Positions 42,850-52,745 of a stretch of DNA of 64,000 bases are shown here, piece after piece. The first letter of the stretch is position 1; each line of letters begins with the position of its first letter. The notes under the pieces were generated by a model that saw nothing but the letters and a program-made list of their open reading frames with translations, did not search any database and was not told where the DNA came from. Position numbers and translations under genes: made by a program. The DNA comes from VXYL01 sp963665195 (GTDB lineage: Bacteria; Pseudomonadota; Gammaproteobacteria; Pseudomonadales; Azotimanducaceae): NCBI GenBank assembly GCA_963665195.1, contig OY762070.1, forward strand, positions 4,526,001-4,590,000. The letters run 5' to 3'.

Positions 42850-44004
42850 CTACGACCAATCCACCCCTTGGCGCGACGGGTTGTTGCCGAGCCGATGCAC
42901 CCACGGTCTGGCACTGCTGTCCCAAGGATTGGCAGCAAGCCATTCCTCGTTCATGGCAACGCCAAGTCCCGGCCCCGGCGGCACGCCGAAGTAGCCGTCC
43001 TTCTGCACTGGGAAGTCGCCGATGGTGGCGTCCTGGTACCACGGCCGGATGCCGCCCTCCTGAATGACGAAGTTCGGCGTGCAGGCATCGAGGTGCAGGG
43101 CGGCCACCGTGGCGAACGGGCCGTAGCAGTTGTGCGGCTGGATGCCGACGTAGTGCGCCTCAGCCATGGCGGCGATCTTCTTGGTCTCCAGAATGCCGCC
43201 CGCGTACATGATGTCCGGCTGGATCAGGTCGACGCAGTGCAGGGGAAAAAGCTCGGCGAAATCGAATTTGGTGAGCAGCCGCTCGCCCGTCGCGATGGGG
43301 ATGTTGACGTGATCCGAGACCTTCTTCAGCGCCTCGAGGTTCTGCGGCGGCACGGGTTCCTCGTAGTAGAACGGGCGGTATTCCTCCAATCGGTTCCCGA
43401 CCCGAATCGCATCCGCTGGTGACAGGCGCCCGTGGACTTCCACCAGAAGTTCGACGTCATTGCCGACGGCTTCGCGCACCGCCTTCATCTTCGCCACTGC
43501 GAGGTCCTCGGAAGCCCGGTCGATGAAGAGGCCGCGATGCTCGAAGGGATCGCCCTTGAGCGCCGTCAGCCCCTGTCCGACATGATTCATCGCATTCTCG
43601 ATGGAAAGTTCCGGCGTCGGCCCGTCCCAGCGGCCGTAGGTCCAGATGCGATCGCGCATCTTGCCGCCGAGCAGCTCGTAGACCGGTGCGCCGAGCGCTC
43701 GCCCCTTGATGTCCCACAGCGCGATCTCGATGCCGCTGATGGCGGACATCTGCACCACCCCGCCGCGCACGTGGAAGTGGTGGTAGAGCGTCTGCCAGTG
43801 CTTCTCGATCTCCCTCGGATCGCGGCCGACGAGCACCTCGCCGAACTCGTCCACCATCGTCGCCACCGCCAGCGGGCCGCTGGTGGCCTCGCCCCAGCCG
43901 GTGATCCCGGCGTCGGTCTCGATCTTGACGAAGACGAAGTTGCGGCGCACACGCGGGCCCATGGCGGCGGACGCCGGAAAGGCTCTGACGGAGGTGATCT
44001 TCAA
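42850..44004 (-). CDS. Enolase-superfamily sugar-acid dehydratase (DgoD-like)
   Basis: This 384-residue enzyme has the mandelate racemase/muconate lactonising layout and most resembles D-galactonate dehydratase, which makes a 2-keto-3-deoxy sugar acid. Metal and catalytic positions are visible: LLVEVHGRLSP (acidic ligand and His), YYEEPVPPQN (Glu ligand), ATGERLL (Glu ligand), and PHNCYGP (catalytic His). The start is TTG at 44004, with AGGAG about 6 nt upstream; the N-terminus MKITSVRAF is family-like. It is followed by an NTF2-like gene. Substrate is inferred only to the sugar-acid level. Confidence 0.88.
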   Translation of the reverse strand: MKITSVRAFPASAAMGPRVRRNFVFVKIETDAGITGWGEATSGPLAVATMVDEFGEVLVGRDPREIEKHWQTLYHHFHVRGGVVQMSAISGIEIALWDIKGRALGAPVYELLGGKMRDRIWTYGRWDGPTPELSIENAMNHVGQGLTALKGDPFEHRGLFIDRASEDLAVAKMKAVREAVGNDVELLVEVHGRLSPADAIRVGNRLEEYRPFYYEEPVPPQNLEALKKVSDHVNIPIATGERLLTKFDFAELFPLHCVDLIQPDIMYAGGILETKKIAAMAEAHYVGIQPHNCYGPFATVAALHLDACTPNFVIQEGGIRPWYQDATIGDFPVQKDGYFGVPPGPGLGVAMNEEWLAANPWDSSARPWVHRLGNNPSRQGVDWS

Positions 44005-44112
44005 CGCTTGCTCCTCTCATGGGGCGGTCCGGTAGCGTAGCGCGTGCGCCATGCTCGCGCATCGCGAACGCGATCAAGAAAGCCCCACGGGGCCGCGGTG
44101 CCTGCGACTTGG

Positions 44113-44964
44113 CTACCGCGTCGCTTGGCGTAGCGACTCTACATGGTGATCGAACCACACGTCGCGGTAGCGGTCGATGATGGGCTTGCGCGGATGGCCG
44201 CACTCGGCGACCTCCAGATAGGTGTGATCCACGCCCGCGGCGAGCAGGGCCGCGTGGAACTCGCGCACCGTTGGCAGGTGGCCCGCGTCCTGCGTTCCGC
44301 ACCAGAGCTGGATGCGCAGGCCGGCCTTGATGTCGGCCAGGTTGCGCTTGAGCAGCTCGAAAGCGTCGTTGTCGACGTAGGCCTGCCGGTGCGGACCCAG
44401 ATAGCTGTTGGGGTAGACGTGCGGCTGCGACGGGTCGAAGAGCGCAGCCGTACGCGGCACGTTGCCGGCGAGATTGAACAGCGAGCAGAAGAGCTTCGGG
44501 TACTTCATGGCAAGGCGCGTCGCGCCCCGACCGCCCATGCTGTGGCCTTCTATGCAGCGCCCGGCGCGGCCCGCCAGCGTGCGGTAGTTCGCGTCGATGA
44601 ACGGGATCAACTCGCGGATGATGAGCGTCTCGCTCATGAAGCGTCGGTCGTAGGAGTCCTTGAAGAACGTGTGCTTGCCGCCGTTCGGCATCACCATGAG
44701 GATCGGCGGCCAGCGCTCGCTCTGGATGCCGTGGTCGAGCGCCTCGACTTCGAGGAATCCGTGCAGTTCGTTCTCGCCCGCGCCATGCAGGTTGTAGATC
44801 ACCGGGTAGCGCCGATCACTCGATTCGTAGCCCCGAGGCAGATAGATGCAGTAGCCTACGTCGGCGTCATGGGCGGCCGAACGGAAGGTGCGATGGACAA
44901 CGCCGGGCGGCAGCGTTCCGGGCGCGGGGCGGTTGACCCAAACGGCAGATGGGGCTGATGGCAC
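44113..44964 (-). CDS. Esterase of the EstD/S-formylglutathione hydrolase-like group
   Basis: This alpha/beta hydrolase of about 283 residues has the nucleophile elbow CIEGHSMGGRGA, with Ser as nucleophile, and NLHGAGENELHGFL as the oxyanion-hole region. LWCGTQDAGHLPTVREFH contains the acid and CGHPRKPIID the His region. It has no signal peptide. The chosen GTG at 44964 overlaps the start of the divergent binding-protein gene, so the true start may be further in. It may deacylate a carbohydrate or small ester before breakdown. Confidence 0.78.
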   Translation of the reverse strand: MPSAPSAVWVNRPAPGTLPPGVVHRTFRSAAHDADVGYCIYLPRGYESSDRRYPVIYNLHGAGENELHGFLEVEALDHGIQSERWPPILMVMPNGGKHTFFKDSYDRRFMSETLIIRELIPFIDANYRTLAGRAGRCIEGHSMGGRGATRLAMKYPKLFCSLFNLAGNVPRTAALFDPSQPHVYPNSYLGPHRQAYVDNDAFELLKRNLADIKAGLRIQLWCGTQDAGHLPTVREFHAALLAAGVDHTYLEVAECGHPRKPIIDRYRDVWFDHHVESLRQATR

Positions 44965-46793
44965 GTCGCGGTTCCTTCGTGCGCAAATCGCGGGCGATCC
45001 TATCGCAGGCTGTTGTAGCGGGCCTGCTCGCATCGGCGTGCCTTGCCGGCGAGCCCGACTATCGCCACGGCATTTCCCTGCTCCACGACCTCAAGTATCC
45101 GGCCGGGTTCACGCATTTCGACTACGCGAACCCGGCAGCGCCCAAGGGCGGCACCCTGACCCTCGCCACCAGTTGGCCGGTGCGCAACTTCTCCGGCGCG
45201 TGGGGCACCGGCGTCGCCAATGCGGCGGGGCTGGAGCGCACCTTCGATCGACTGTTCGTCCGCTCGGCCGACGAGCCGTCCGCGCTCTATGGATTGCTCG
45301 CGGACGGCGTCGCGCTTGCCGCGGATCGCACAGCGCTGCACATCCGGCTGCATGGCGACGCCCGCTGGCACGATGGCGCGCCGGTGACCACCGCCGACAT
45401 CCGCTTCTCCTACGACGCGATGGACGCCACCTCGCTGGCCGGCAAGCTCTACCTGCGCTCGTGGGTGGAGAGCTTGGAGATCGTCAATGCCCGGGAATTC
45501 GTGATCCGCCACCGCGATGTCTTCACGCAAGCGAACCTGCTGGCGCTGGCTACGTTTCCGGTCCGGCCGGCGCACTACTACGCGCAGCGCGACCCCGGCA
45601 AGACGACGCTGGAGCCGCCGCTGGTCAGCGGGCCGTATCGCATCGCGCACCACGGACGGGACTACGTCGTCTACGAACGGGTCCCTGGCTATTGGGGCCG
45701 CGACCTGCCCGTCAATCGAGGTCGCCACAACTTCGACGCGATCCGCTACGACGTCTACCGCGACGCCACGGTAGCGCGGGAAGCGTTCCGCAAAGGCATG
45801 ATCGACGTGTTCTGGGAAACGGACGCGCGCTACTGGCACGCTTCGTACGACATCCCGGCCCTGGAGTCCGGCGCCCTGCGCAAAGCCACGCGCCAAGTCG
45901 GCCGCAGCATCGGCTTGGACCGCGCCCTCGCGTTCAATCTCGAACGCGGGATGTTCCGCGACGTGCGTGTCCGGGAAGCACTGACGCTGGCTTTCGATTT
46001 CGAATGGCAGAACCGCGTCTTCCATCACGACACGCAGGTTCGGGCGCTCAGCTATTTCGCCGGCTCGCCGCTCGCCGCGAGGGGACTGCCCGATGCGGCG
46101 GAACTCGCATTGCTCGAACCCCATCGCAGGCATTTGTCGCCCCGTGTGTTCACCGAGCAGTTCCTGCTGCCTGAACTGATCGACGAGGGTGCCCGCCGAT
46201 CGGCTCTGATGCGGGCGCGCGAGCTCTTGGCCGAGGCCGGCTGGCGGCTTGCGGATGGTCGGCTCGAGGACGCCGAGGGCCGACCCTTCGCGTTCGAGAT
46301 CGCGACGCAGAACGCTTGGGCGAGACGCCTTCTGCTGCCGTACATCGAGTCGCTGGCGATGCTCGGCATCGACGCGCGCCTCAGGCTCTTGGACAACGTC
46401 ACCGCGGTGAGCTTCAAGCGCCAGCGCCGATTCGATATGTACTTCCGCGGCCACGACCTCGTGAATCCGCCGATGAGCCAGCTTGAGATATACTTCGGTT
46501 CGGCCAATGCGGAGCGCGAGACGGGCGGCAATCTGGCGGGCATCAGCGATCCCGTGGTCGATGCGCTGATCGAGCGCGCCCGGCAGGCGACGGACATGGA
46601 ATCGGCAGCGATCGCCTGCCGAGCACTCGATCGCGTCCTGCTCTGGGGCTTCTACCACATCCCCTTGAACCGGCCGGACGCGGAGCGGTTCCTCTATTGG
46701 GACCGCTTCGGTCGCGCGGACGAGTCGGCCGCCGTCTACGAATACCTGGACGGCGGTCTCGCGCGGGTGATCGACAGCTGGTGGGCCAAGTGA
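44958..46793 (+). CDS. yejA: YejA-type extracellular solute-binding protein
   Basis: This 611-residue periplasmic binding protein belongs to family 5 (SBP_bac_5, YejA/oligopeptide group) and delivers its ligand to an ABC importer. It has a signal peptide (to about residue 30) and HGISLLHDLKYPAGFTHFDY followed by NPAAPKGG, the YejA opening. LHGDARWHDGAPVTTADIRFSYDA is the classic family 5 segment by position. The length is complete. No permease genes adjoin; a yejB-yejE-yejF set lies 11 kb downstream beside a degraded copy of this gene, so this intact copy probably serves that transporter. Confidence 0.88.
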   Translation: MARRGSFVRKSRAILSQAVVAGLLASACLAGEPDYRHGISLLHDLKYPAGFTHFDYANPAAPKGGTLTLATSWPVRNFSGAWGTGVANAAGLERTFDRLFVRSADEPSALYGLLADGVALAADRTALHIRLHGDARWHDGAPVTTADIRFSYDAMDATSLAGKLYLRSWVESLEIVNAREFVIRHRDVFTQANLLALATFPVRPAHYYAQRDPGKTTLEPPLVSGPYRIAHHGRDYVVYERVPGYWGRDLPVNRGRHNFDAIRYDVYRDATVAREAFRKGMIDVFWETDARYWHASYDIPALESGALRKATRQVGRSIGLDRALAFNLERGMFRDVRVREALTLAFDFEWQNRVFHHDTQVRALSYFAGSPLAARGLPDAAELALLEPHRRHLSPRVFTEQFLLPELIDEGARRSALMRARELLAEAGWRLADGRLEDAEGRPFAFEIATQNAWARRLLLPYIESLAMLGIDARLRLLDNVTAVSFKRQRRFDMYFRGHDLVNPPMSQLEIYFGSANAERETGGNLAGISDPVVDALIERARQATDMESAAIACRALDRVLLWGFYHIPLNRPDAERFLYWDRFGRADESAAVYEYLDGGLARVIDSWWAK

Positions 46794-46805
46794 TGCCGCG
46801 GGGGC

Positions 46806-47576
46806 CTAGTTGAACGGCAGGATGCCCGTCTCCCGGTAGTACACATTCGGCTCGGCGCCGGTCTGGGCGCCGCCCGCTGGATTCGGTGCGCCGTAGGCCG
46901 GAATCGCCGTGCCGACGCGCGCCAGCCGGGCCGCCATCGACGCCCTGCGTTCGCCTTGGTCGAACGCCAGGCTGCGGTGCAGCAGCGACGAGTGCATCAG
47001 CACGAACTCGCCGCGCCGGAGCGGCAGGGGCGTGACGCGGTCCTGGACGACGTCCGGGGCATCGAGAAAATGCCGCGGAATGTCCCGGTTGAAGCCGTCG
47101 ATGGGCAGGTGCGAGCCGCGGATGTACTCCAGCCGGCCCTGATCCATGCCGATGTCGGTGAGCGCGATGGTCAGCGTGAAGTGGTTGCTCGTCTCGAAAA
47201 TGTCGATCGGCGCGTCGCCATTCTCGAAGTGGCGGTCGTGGTGCCACTTGTTCTGCCCCGTGCCGTCGCTCTTGACGAAGAAGTTCGTCCGCCAGATGAA
47301 GAGATCCTTGCCCGCGAGATCCGCGACCGCCGCTTGCAGGTTCGCATCGAAGAACACGGCGCGGATGACCTCCACGTCCATGTGCCGGTCGAGCAGGGGG
47401 TTGACGTCGCTGCCCGGCTTGCCCGCGCGCTGCGCTTCGAGCTGCGCCCGGCGCAGCACTTTCAGACGGTAGACCTCGTCCCGGGCCGCGTCGACCCGCG
47501 ACTGGTCCGCGAGTTCGAACGGACCGGCCAGCCCGTCCTGCTGCCATTGGTCTCTGGGGATGCTTGCGCTTGACAT
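46806..47576 (-). CDS. Phytanoyl-CoA dioxygenase (PhyH) family oxygenase, 1
   Basis: This 256-residue Fe(II)/2-oxoglutarate-dependent oxygenase-like protein has the iron-binding HxD in KWHHDRHFEN and a distal His in SSLLHRSLAFDQG. The Arg that should hold 2-oxoglutarate is likely in GERRASMAARL. The jellyroll segments TLTIALTDIGMDQGRLEYIRG are typical. Substrate is unknown. It converges on the yejA-like gene (12 nt between stops) and is divergent from the acid-sugar kinase gene. Confidence 0.85.
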   Translation of the reverse strand: MSSASIPRDQWQQDGLAGPFELADQSRVDAARDEVYRLKVLRRAQLEAQRAGKPGSDVNPLLDRHMDVEVIRAVFFDANLQAAVADLAGKDLFIWRTNFFVKSDGTGQNKWHHDRHFENGDAPIDIFETSNHFTLTIALTDIGMDQGRLEYIRGSHLPIDGFNRDIPRHFLDAPDVVQDRVTPLPLRRGEFVLMHSSLLHRSLAFDQGERRASMAARLARVGTAIPAYGAPNPAGGAQTGAEPNVYYRETGILPFN

Positions 47577-47638
47577 GCCGCCGTGTACCGAGGAAAAGAC
47601 AACGCTTGCGAATGATATGCGCTGTGCGGGGTGCGTGC

Positions 47639-48904
47639 GTGCTTGAACTCGGCGTGATTGCGGACGACCTGACGGGCGCTGTGAAGCTGGCCAGCCTGCT
47701 TGAGGCCCAAGGCGTGCGTTGCCCGCTGGTCACCTCCGCCGAAGCCCTGCGCGACATCGGCGGCGACGTGCAAGCCGTCGCCGTCGGCCGCAAGCTGCTC
47801 GCGCTGCCTGCCGCGGAAGCTGTGGCCGATGCCGAGTATGCCGCCCGCGCCCTGCTCGCCAAGGGAGCGCGGCAGCTCTACTACAAGTACAGCGCCCTGT
47901 TCACCTCCACCGCGCGCGGCAACATCGGGCCAGTGACGGAGGCGCTGATGGTGCTCTCGAACGCTGATCGCGTGCTCTTCTGTCCGGCCCGCCCGGCGCG
48001 CAATGCCACCGTCTATCAAGGGCGGCTGTTCCTCGGCCGGCAGATGCTGCACGAGACGCCGCGCCGCCGCGACCCCGTGACGCCGATGACCAACTCCAAT
48101 CTCGTCGAGGTGCTGCAATCCCAGAGCCGCGTCAAGGTCGGCCTGCTGGACCACCGCACGCTGCGCCAGGGCACCGCCGCAAGTAAGCGCTTACTCACTG
48201 AGGAAGGTGCCGCCGGAGTACGGTTCTTCATCGTTGATGCCATCGACCCGGCGGACCTCGAGCGCATCGCCGCGCTCGCCGGCGATGCCCGCCTCGTCAC
48301 GGGGTCGGACGACCTCCCGGTTGCGCTCGCGAAGAGCTGGGCGACGGCGATGCACCAGCCGAGGGCGTTGCCGACGCCGCCCCCCGGTCCCGCCGTCGTC
48401 TTCGCGGGCAGCTGCACGCCGAAGACCGGGCGCCAACTGGCACGGTTCGAGGAAACGCATCCGGTATGCCGCATCGATCTGACACAGACTGCCCATGACA
48501 TCGAGGACCGGATCGTCCGCTGGGCCGAAGCCCGCTTGGGCGCCGGGCCAGTAGCCGTGGCAACGACGACGGACGCGCACGGCGTCGAACGCGCCCACGC
48601 CGCACTCGGTCGGCAAGTTGCTTCGGCCCTCGCCGAGGCGATCCTCGGCGGCGTCGCGCGACGGCTGCACGCCCGAGGCGTGCGCAAGTTCGTCATCGCC
48701 GGCGGCGAAACGTCCGGCGCGGTGATGGCAGCCCTCGGCGTAGACCGAGCCGGTGTCGGCCCCTACGACGAGCTCGAAGGCGGCTTCTGCCGAGCGGCGG
48801 GCGAAGATCCGGTGTGGCTTGTCCTCAAAGCCGGAGCTGCTGGCGGCGAGGACTTCCTGGAACTTGCGCTGGCGCGTCTGCAGGCAGGCCCGTTCGGGGC
48901 ATAG
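47639..48904 (+). CDS. Four-carbon acid-sugar kinase (DUF1537/OtnK-like)
   Basis: This ~421-residue kinase belongs to the family that phosphorylates D-threonate, D-erythronate or related acids at C4. LGVIADDLTGAVKLASLL is the N-terminal substrate-domain signature, and YYKYSALFTSTARGNIGPV is the conserved K-x-S/D stretch. FVIAGGETSGAVMAAL near the C-terminus is the nucleotide-binding glycine motif. A class II aldolase, an isomerase-like TIM barrel and an oxidoreductase follow within 8 kb, which resembles the otn/dtn catabolic sets. The start is uncertain: GTG at 47639 or ATG at 47612. Confidence 0.88.
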   Translation: MLELGVIADDLTGAVKLASLLEAQGVRCPLVTSAEALRDIGGDVQAVAVGRKLLALPAAEAVADAEYAARALLAKGARQLYYKYSALFTSTARGNIGPVTEALMVLSNADRVLFCPARPARNATVYQGRLFLGRQMLHETPRRRDPVTPMTNSNLVEVLQSQSRVKVGLLDHRTLRQGTAASKRLLTEEGAAGVRFFIVDAIDPADLERIAALAGDARLVTGSDDLPVALAKSWATAMHQPRALPTPPPGPAVVFAGSCTPKTGRQLARFEETHPVCRIDLTQTAHDIEDRIVRWAEARLGAGPVAVATTTDAHGVERAHAALGRQVASALAEAILGGVARRLHARGVRKFVIAGGETSGAVMAALGVDRAGVGPYDELEGGFCRAAGEDPVWLVLKAGAAGGEDFLELALARLQAGPFGA

Positions 48905-49070
48905 GACACCTCTGGCAGACCCGCCAAGGCCGCCGCGAGCGATTTGCCGGTGTCGTGCGTTCATTGGGTACATGTCCATATCCGACCTATACGGAAGTTA
49001 GCGACTTATGCTCCCCGATGAAGAATCACCCGGTCCGTAGGGGCGGAAGCGGCTGTTAAGCTCTTGTCCC

Positions 49071-49760
49071 ATGGTTCGACTCCTGCGGCTCTTTGCGGCA
49101 CTCGGCGCTGCTGCGCTCGCCGGCGCGTCGTCTGCAGCGGAAGTGTCGGTAAGCGGCAGCGACATCGCGTACTTCCAGCAGAGCGAGCCGCTCCTGCGCA
49201 GCATTATGGCCAGCGACTGGGCGGCGGCGGCGGTGGCCGCGTCGCAGTTGGCGCGGCTGCCGCAGCCGGGCGCCGTCGCGATGGCGGACGTACACAGCAC
49301 CATCGGCATCGCCTACGGCGAAGGCGGGCGCTTCAAGGAAGGCATCGCCCACCTCCAGACGGCGCTCGCCGTGGAGCGCGGAGACCTGCCGGTCGCGCTC
49401 GCGGGTCTGGTCGACGAAGCGCTTGCCTATGCCGCGCTTTTCCATGCCGCGCTGGGGCAGTTCGACGAGGCCGCGCGGCTATTCCGATTGCTGGAGGCGC
49501 CGCCGCCTTGGCTGTTCGCCAAGCTGGCGACCGTCTATGCGGGCCTCGAACAGCGCGACTGCGCCATCGCCAACCTAGGCGCCGCACAGCAGGCGGGAGA
49601 AGATGGCGGTGCGGTGGTATCACGGTGGTCGGCGCGCCACACCGACGCGGCCCAGGAGCGCGCTATCGTGCTTCGGGAATGGTCGGAGTACCGGCAGGCG
49701 CTCCTGCAAACGGGGGAGTCTGAAGTCGCCGCCGAGGCTGCCGTTTGCGTTGGCGCTTGA
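49071..49760 (+). CDS. Exported TPR-like protein
   Basis: This 229-residue protein has a signal peptide (MVRLLRLFAALGAAALAGAS). Helical repeat-like segments follow: STIGIAYGEGGRFKEGIAHLQTAL and YAALFHAALGQFDEAARLFRLLE. These look like TPRs, probably a scaffold in the periplasm. Its stop overlaps the TTG start of the following MacB-like permease gene (TTGA), so the two are coupled. No function is assigned. Confidence 0.65.
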   Translation: MVRLLRLFAALGAAALAGASSAAEVSVSGSDIAYFQQSEPLLRSIMASDWAAAAVAASQLARLPQPGAVAMADVHSTIGIAYGEGGRFKEGIAHLQTALAVERGDLPVALAGLVDEALAYAALFHAALGQFDEAARLFRLLEAPPPWLFAKLATVYAGLEQRDCAIANLGAAQQAGEDGGAVVSRWSARHTDAAQERAIVLREWSEYRQALLQTGESEVAAEAAVCVGA

Positions 49761-52047
49761 GCAGCCTGAGGCCCGCGTCCGACTGGGCGCGAACGATCGC
49801 GCTGATCGTTGGCCTGGGGCTGTCGTTCGGCTTCATCGGCGTCGCAGCCGGGATCGCTTGGGAGGTCCTCGTCGCCAAGCCGTCGGGGGTTGCCGAACAG
49901 GACTACGTGACGGTGGGCAGTCGCGGCACCGAGTCGAGGCGCTTCGGCCCCGTCTCGACTATCGACTACGAGCTGATCCGCCATGCGACGCCGGGGCTGA
50001 ACTGGTCCTTTGCGAGCAGATTCGTGGAACAGGCCCAGATCGCAGACGCTCCGGAGCGCGCCACGCGATAGAAGCGCGGCGCGTGTCCGGCAACTTCTTT
50101 GACGCGCTTGGCGTTGAGGGCGTGCTCGGGCGAACGACCAGCGATGCTGGCGCAGCGGTAATCGGCGCCCAGCTTTGGGAGCGCGTTTTCGCCGCCGATC
50201 CGAATGTCCTGGGTCGCATCGTGGCCATCGACGACGAGGCGGTGCCGATCATCGGTGTCGCAGACCCTGCTTTCGCGGACGTTTTCCAAAGCCCGGCGGA
50301 TTGCTGGATCCTGATGCCCACGGAACATCCAGCACAGCTTGGTGTCGTATTCGGCGGACTCAACCTGTTCGGCGTTTTGCCGAACGACCTCACTCTTGCC
50401 GCGTTGCAGTCGCGGTTGGCGGGGCACCGATTCGTCCTGCCCGATGCGCGGGAACGGGGCGACCGGCTGGAAACCGTGATGGGATTGGAACCTAATCCCG
50501 ATGCGCGGCAGGACACCATGGAGCGGCTGGCGTGGCTCGCGATGATCGTAGTCCTCCTGCTGGCGGTCGCGTTCATGGCGCTGGTGGACCACTTGGCGGC
50601 GGACCAGTCGATCCGCGATGGCTGGCAAACGGTCCGACTGGCGATCGGCGCGACGCCCGGCGACGTATTCCGCGACAACGTGTCGAGACACGGGCTCTAC
50701 GCTGCGGCGATCTCCTTGGCGGGCCTGCTGTCTTTCCTCTACATGAGCGATGTCCTGCTCGGCATGGAACCGTTCGCCGAGGCTGTCGGCACGTTGCGCT
50801 TGGCGGCATCCGCCGTCGGCATCGGGGCCGGCACGGCGCTGCTGGCAGCGACCTTCCTGTGGTCGTGCTGGATCGTTGGCCGGACGGTCTCGCGCACCAC
50901 GCTCGTAGATGCCGAAGCAAGCGGCGCGGCGCGCGGCTGGCCGCGGGTCGCATGGCAGGGCCTGCTGTTCGTCGCCGCGGCGAGTCTGCTGGTCACGCTT
51001 TCCATCGCCCTCGGCTATGCGGGACAGGCAGGGACTTTGGGCTTCGGGAATCGGGACGCATTGATGGTCGGCGTCATCTACTCGGGCGGGCCGTCGCCGG
51101 GCCGTTCAGAACGAGTACGCGCCGCGCTCCTCACTTCGCCGCATGTGCGTTCCGCGGCGCGGGCGGAAATGCTGCCTTTGGTGTCCGAATCCGCGCTGCC
51201 GAGCAATCGGGCCAAGGCGAGGGGATTCGAGGGCTTGGAGCACGCGGTGTTCTACCGTAACCGCGTCGATGCCGCCTTCTTCGACGTGCTCGATGCCGAA
51301 CTGCTCGCGGGTTCCTTGTTCGATCACGCCGCGAACGATCTGATTCTGTCGCGCAGCGGGGTTCGGCGGCTCGGCCGAGAAGTCGACGAGGTTCTTGGGC
51401 TTGCCATCGAGTTGGCACCGACCGGGATGCCGACCGAGTCCGGCGTGTTCACCGTCGTCGGCGTTGTCGAGGATATTGCCTACGGTCCCGTCGAGGAAGT
51501 TCCAAGGGCCCTGCTGTACACAACCTTGCCGGCGGCAAGCACCGTGCGCAGACAGCAGGACTTCTGGCTGGTCAGGCACGCTGGCCATGCCGACGACATC
51601 GTCGCCATGCTGCGGCGGCTCGGCGGGGACGTGATGGAAGCGTACGAGCTCGGCACGCCCCGGAACCTGCTGCGCGAAGCGTTCGAGAGACGCAGTATCG
51701 AAGCCGTGCTCGCCATGGCCGGCGCGTTCGCCTTCGTCCTCGGGCTGGCCGCCGTCGGAAACGCGCTGGGACGTTCGGTGCGGCGCGAGGCGAGGCAGAT
51801 CCGGATCCGTTTCGCCCTGGGCGCCACAGCACACGACGAAGCGCTGCGCATCGGCTCGCGCGCATTGCTCGATCTTCTGGTGATTGGCTGCGCACTGGCG
51901 GGCCTGGTGGTCGCTGGCCGGCTAGCCGCGCCCGGGCAAGCGGCGATCGTCACGCTGCCGCTGTTGCTTGTCGTGCTGCCGACGATGGCGGTCGCTTGCT
52001 TGGCCATGAGCTATATCAGCGTGTGCCGGTTGGCAAGTCGCGGGTAG
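49757..52047 (+). pseudogene. MacB/FtsX-like ABC permease, frameshifted
   Basis: Two overlapping frames together encode a ~760-residue MacB-type permease. The first frame (from TTG at 49757) gives an N-terminal membrane span (TIALIVGLGLSFGFIGVAAG) and the start of the periplasmic domain, then ends at 50071. A second frame takes over near 50045 (ARRVSGNFFDALGVEGVLG, a typical MacB periplasmic segment) and runs to 52047 with about seven further spans and a second such domain. One lost or added base explains the break. No ABC ATPase gene adjoins. A sequencing error is possible, otherwise the permease is inactive. Confidence 0.7.
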
Positions 52048-52088
52048 GCGCGTCAAGCTATGCTTGGCAGGGCTGGAGGAGACAAGCA

Positions 52089-52745
52089 TTGCCGGACACT
52101 GCTGACGAAGCGAATCTGCGCGCCGAACTGGTCGCCCACTATCGGCGCGTCGAGGCACTGGGCCTGAACGAGATGTCGTCTGGCAATCTCAGCGTTCGGT
52201 TCGGGGACCGAATGCTGATCTCTCCTAACGGCGCGACTGCGCAGAGCATCGCCGTGGACAACGTCGTCGAGACCACTTTCGACGGGCGCTGGCGCGGCGA
52301 ACGACGTCCCTCCTCCGAGTGGCGGATGCATGCGGCGATCTACCTGCGCCATGCCGAGGCGCAGGCCATCGTGCATACCCATTCCGACCACTGCGTCGCC
52401 GTGTCTTGCCATCTCAAGCCGCTGCCGGGCTTCCACTACCTGATCGGCGTTTTCGGCGGCGACGACGTGCCGTGCGTGCCGTATTCCACCTTCGGCACCC
52501 AAGCGCTGGCGGACGATGCCGCGGACGCGCTGACGCACCGAACCGCCTGCCTGCTCGGCAACCACGGCATGATCTGTCGCGGACCGACCTTGAGGCGGGC
52601 CGTGAACCAGGCCCAGCGGCTGGAGATCATGTGCCGCCAGTACGTGCTCGCCCGCCGGCTCGGCGAGCCGCGCCTGCTTACTGACGCCGAGTGGCGGGAG
52701 TTCTTCGGCAGAGACAAGGAAACGCTCTACACGAGCAATGGCTGA
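52089..52745 (+). CDS. Class II aldolase/adducin family protein
   Basis: This 218-residue zinc lyase is like L-fuculose-phosphate aldolase and the OtnC-type acid-sugar-phosphate decarboxylases. SSGNLSVR and ISPNGAT are substrate-phosphate loops. RPSSEWRMH gives the catalytic Glu77, HTHSDH gives zinc ligands His96 and His98, and LGNHGM gives the third His. The TTG start has GGAGGAG 7-8 nt upstream. The acid-sugar kinase 3 kb upstream makes an OtnC-like role plausible. The 3' end overlaps the next gene by 8 nt. Confidence 0.88.
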   Translation: MPDTADEANLRAELVAHYRRVEALGLNEMSSGNLSVRFGDRMLISPNGATAQSIAVDNVVETTFDGRWRGERRPSSEWRMHAAIYLRHAEAQAIVHTHSDHCVAVSCHLKPLPGFHYLIGVFGGDDVPCVPYSTFGTQALADDAADALTHRTACLLGNHGMICRGPTLRRAVNQAQRLEIMCRQYVLARRLGEPRLLTDAEWREFFGRDKETLYTSNG

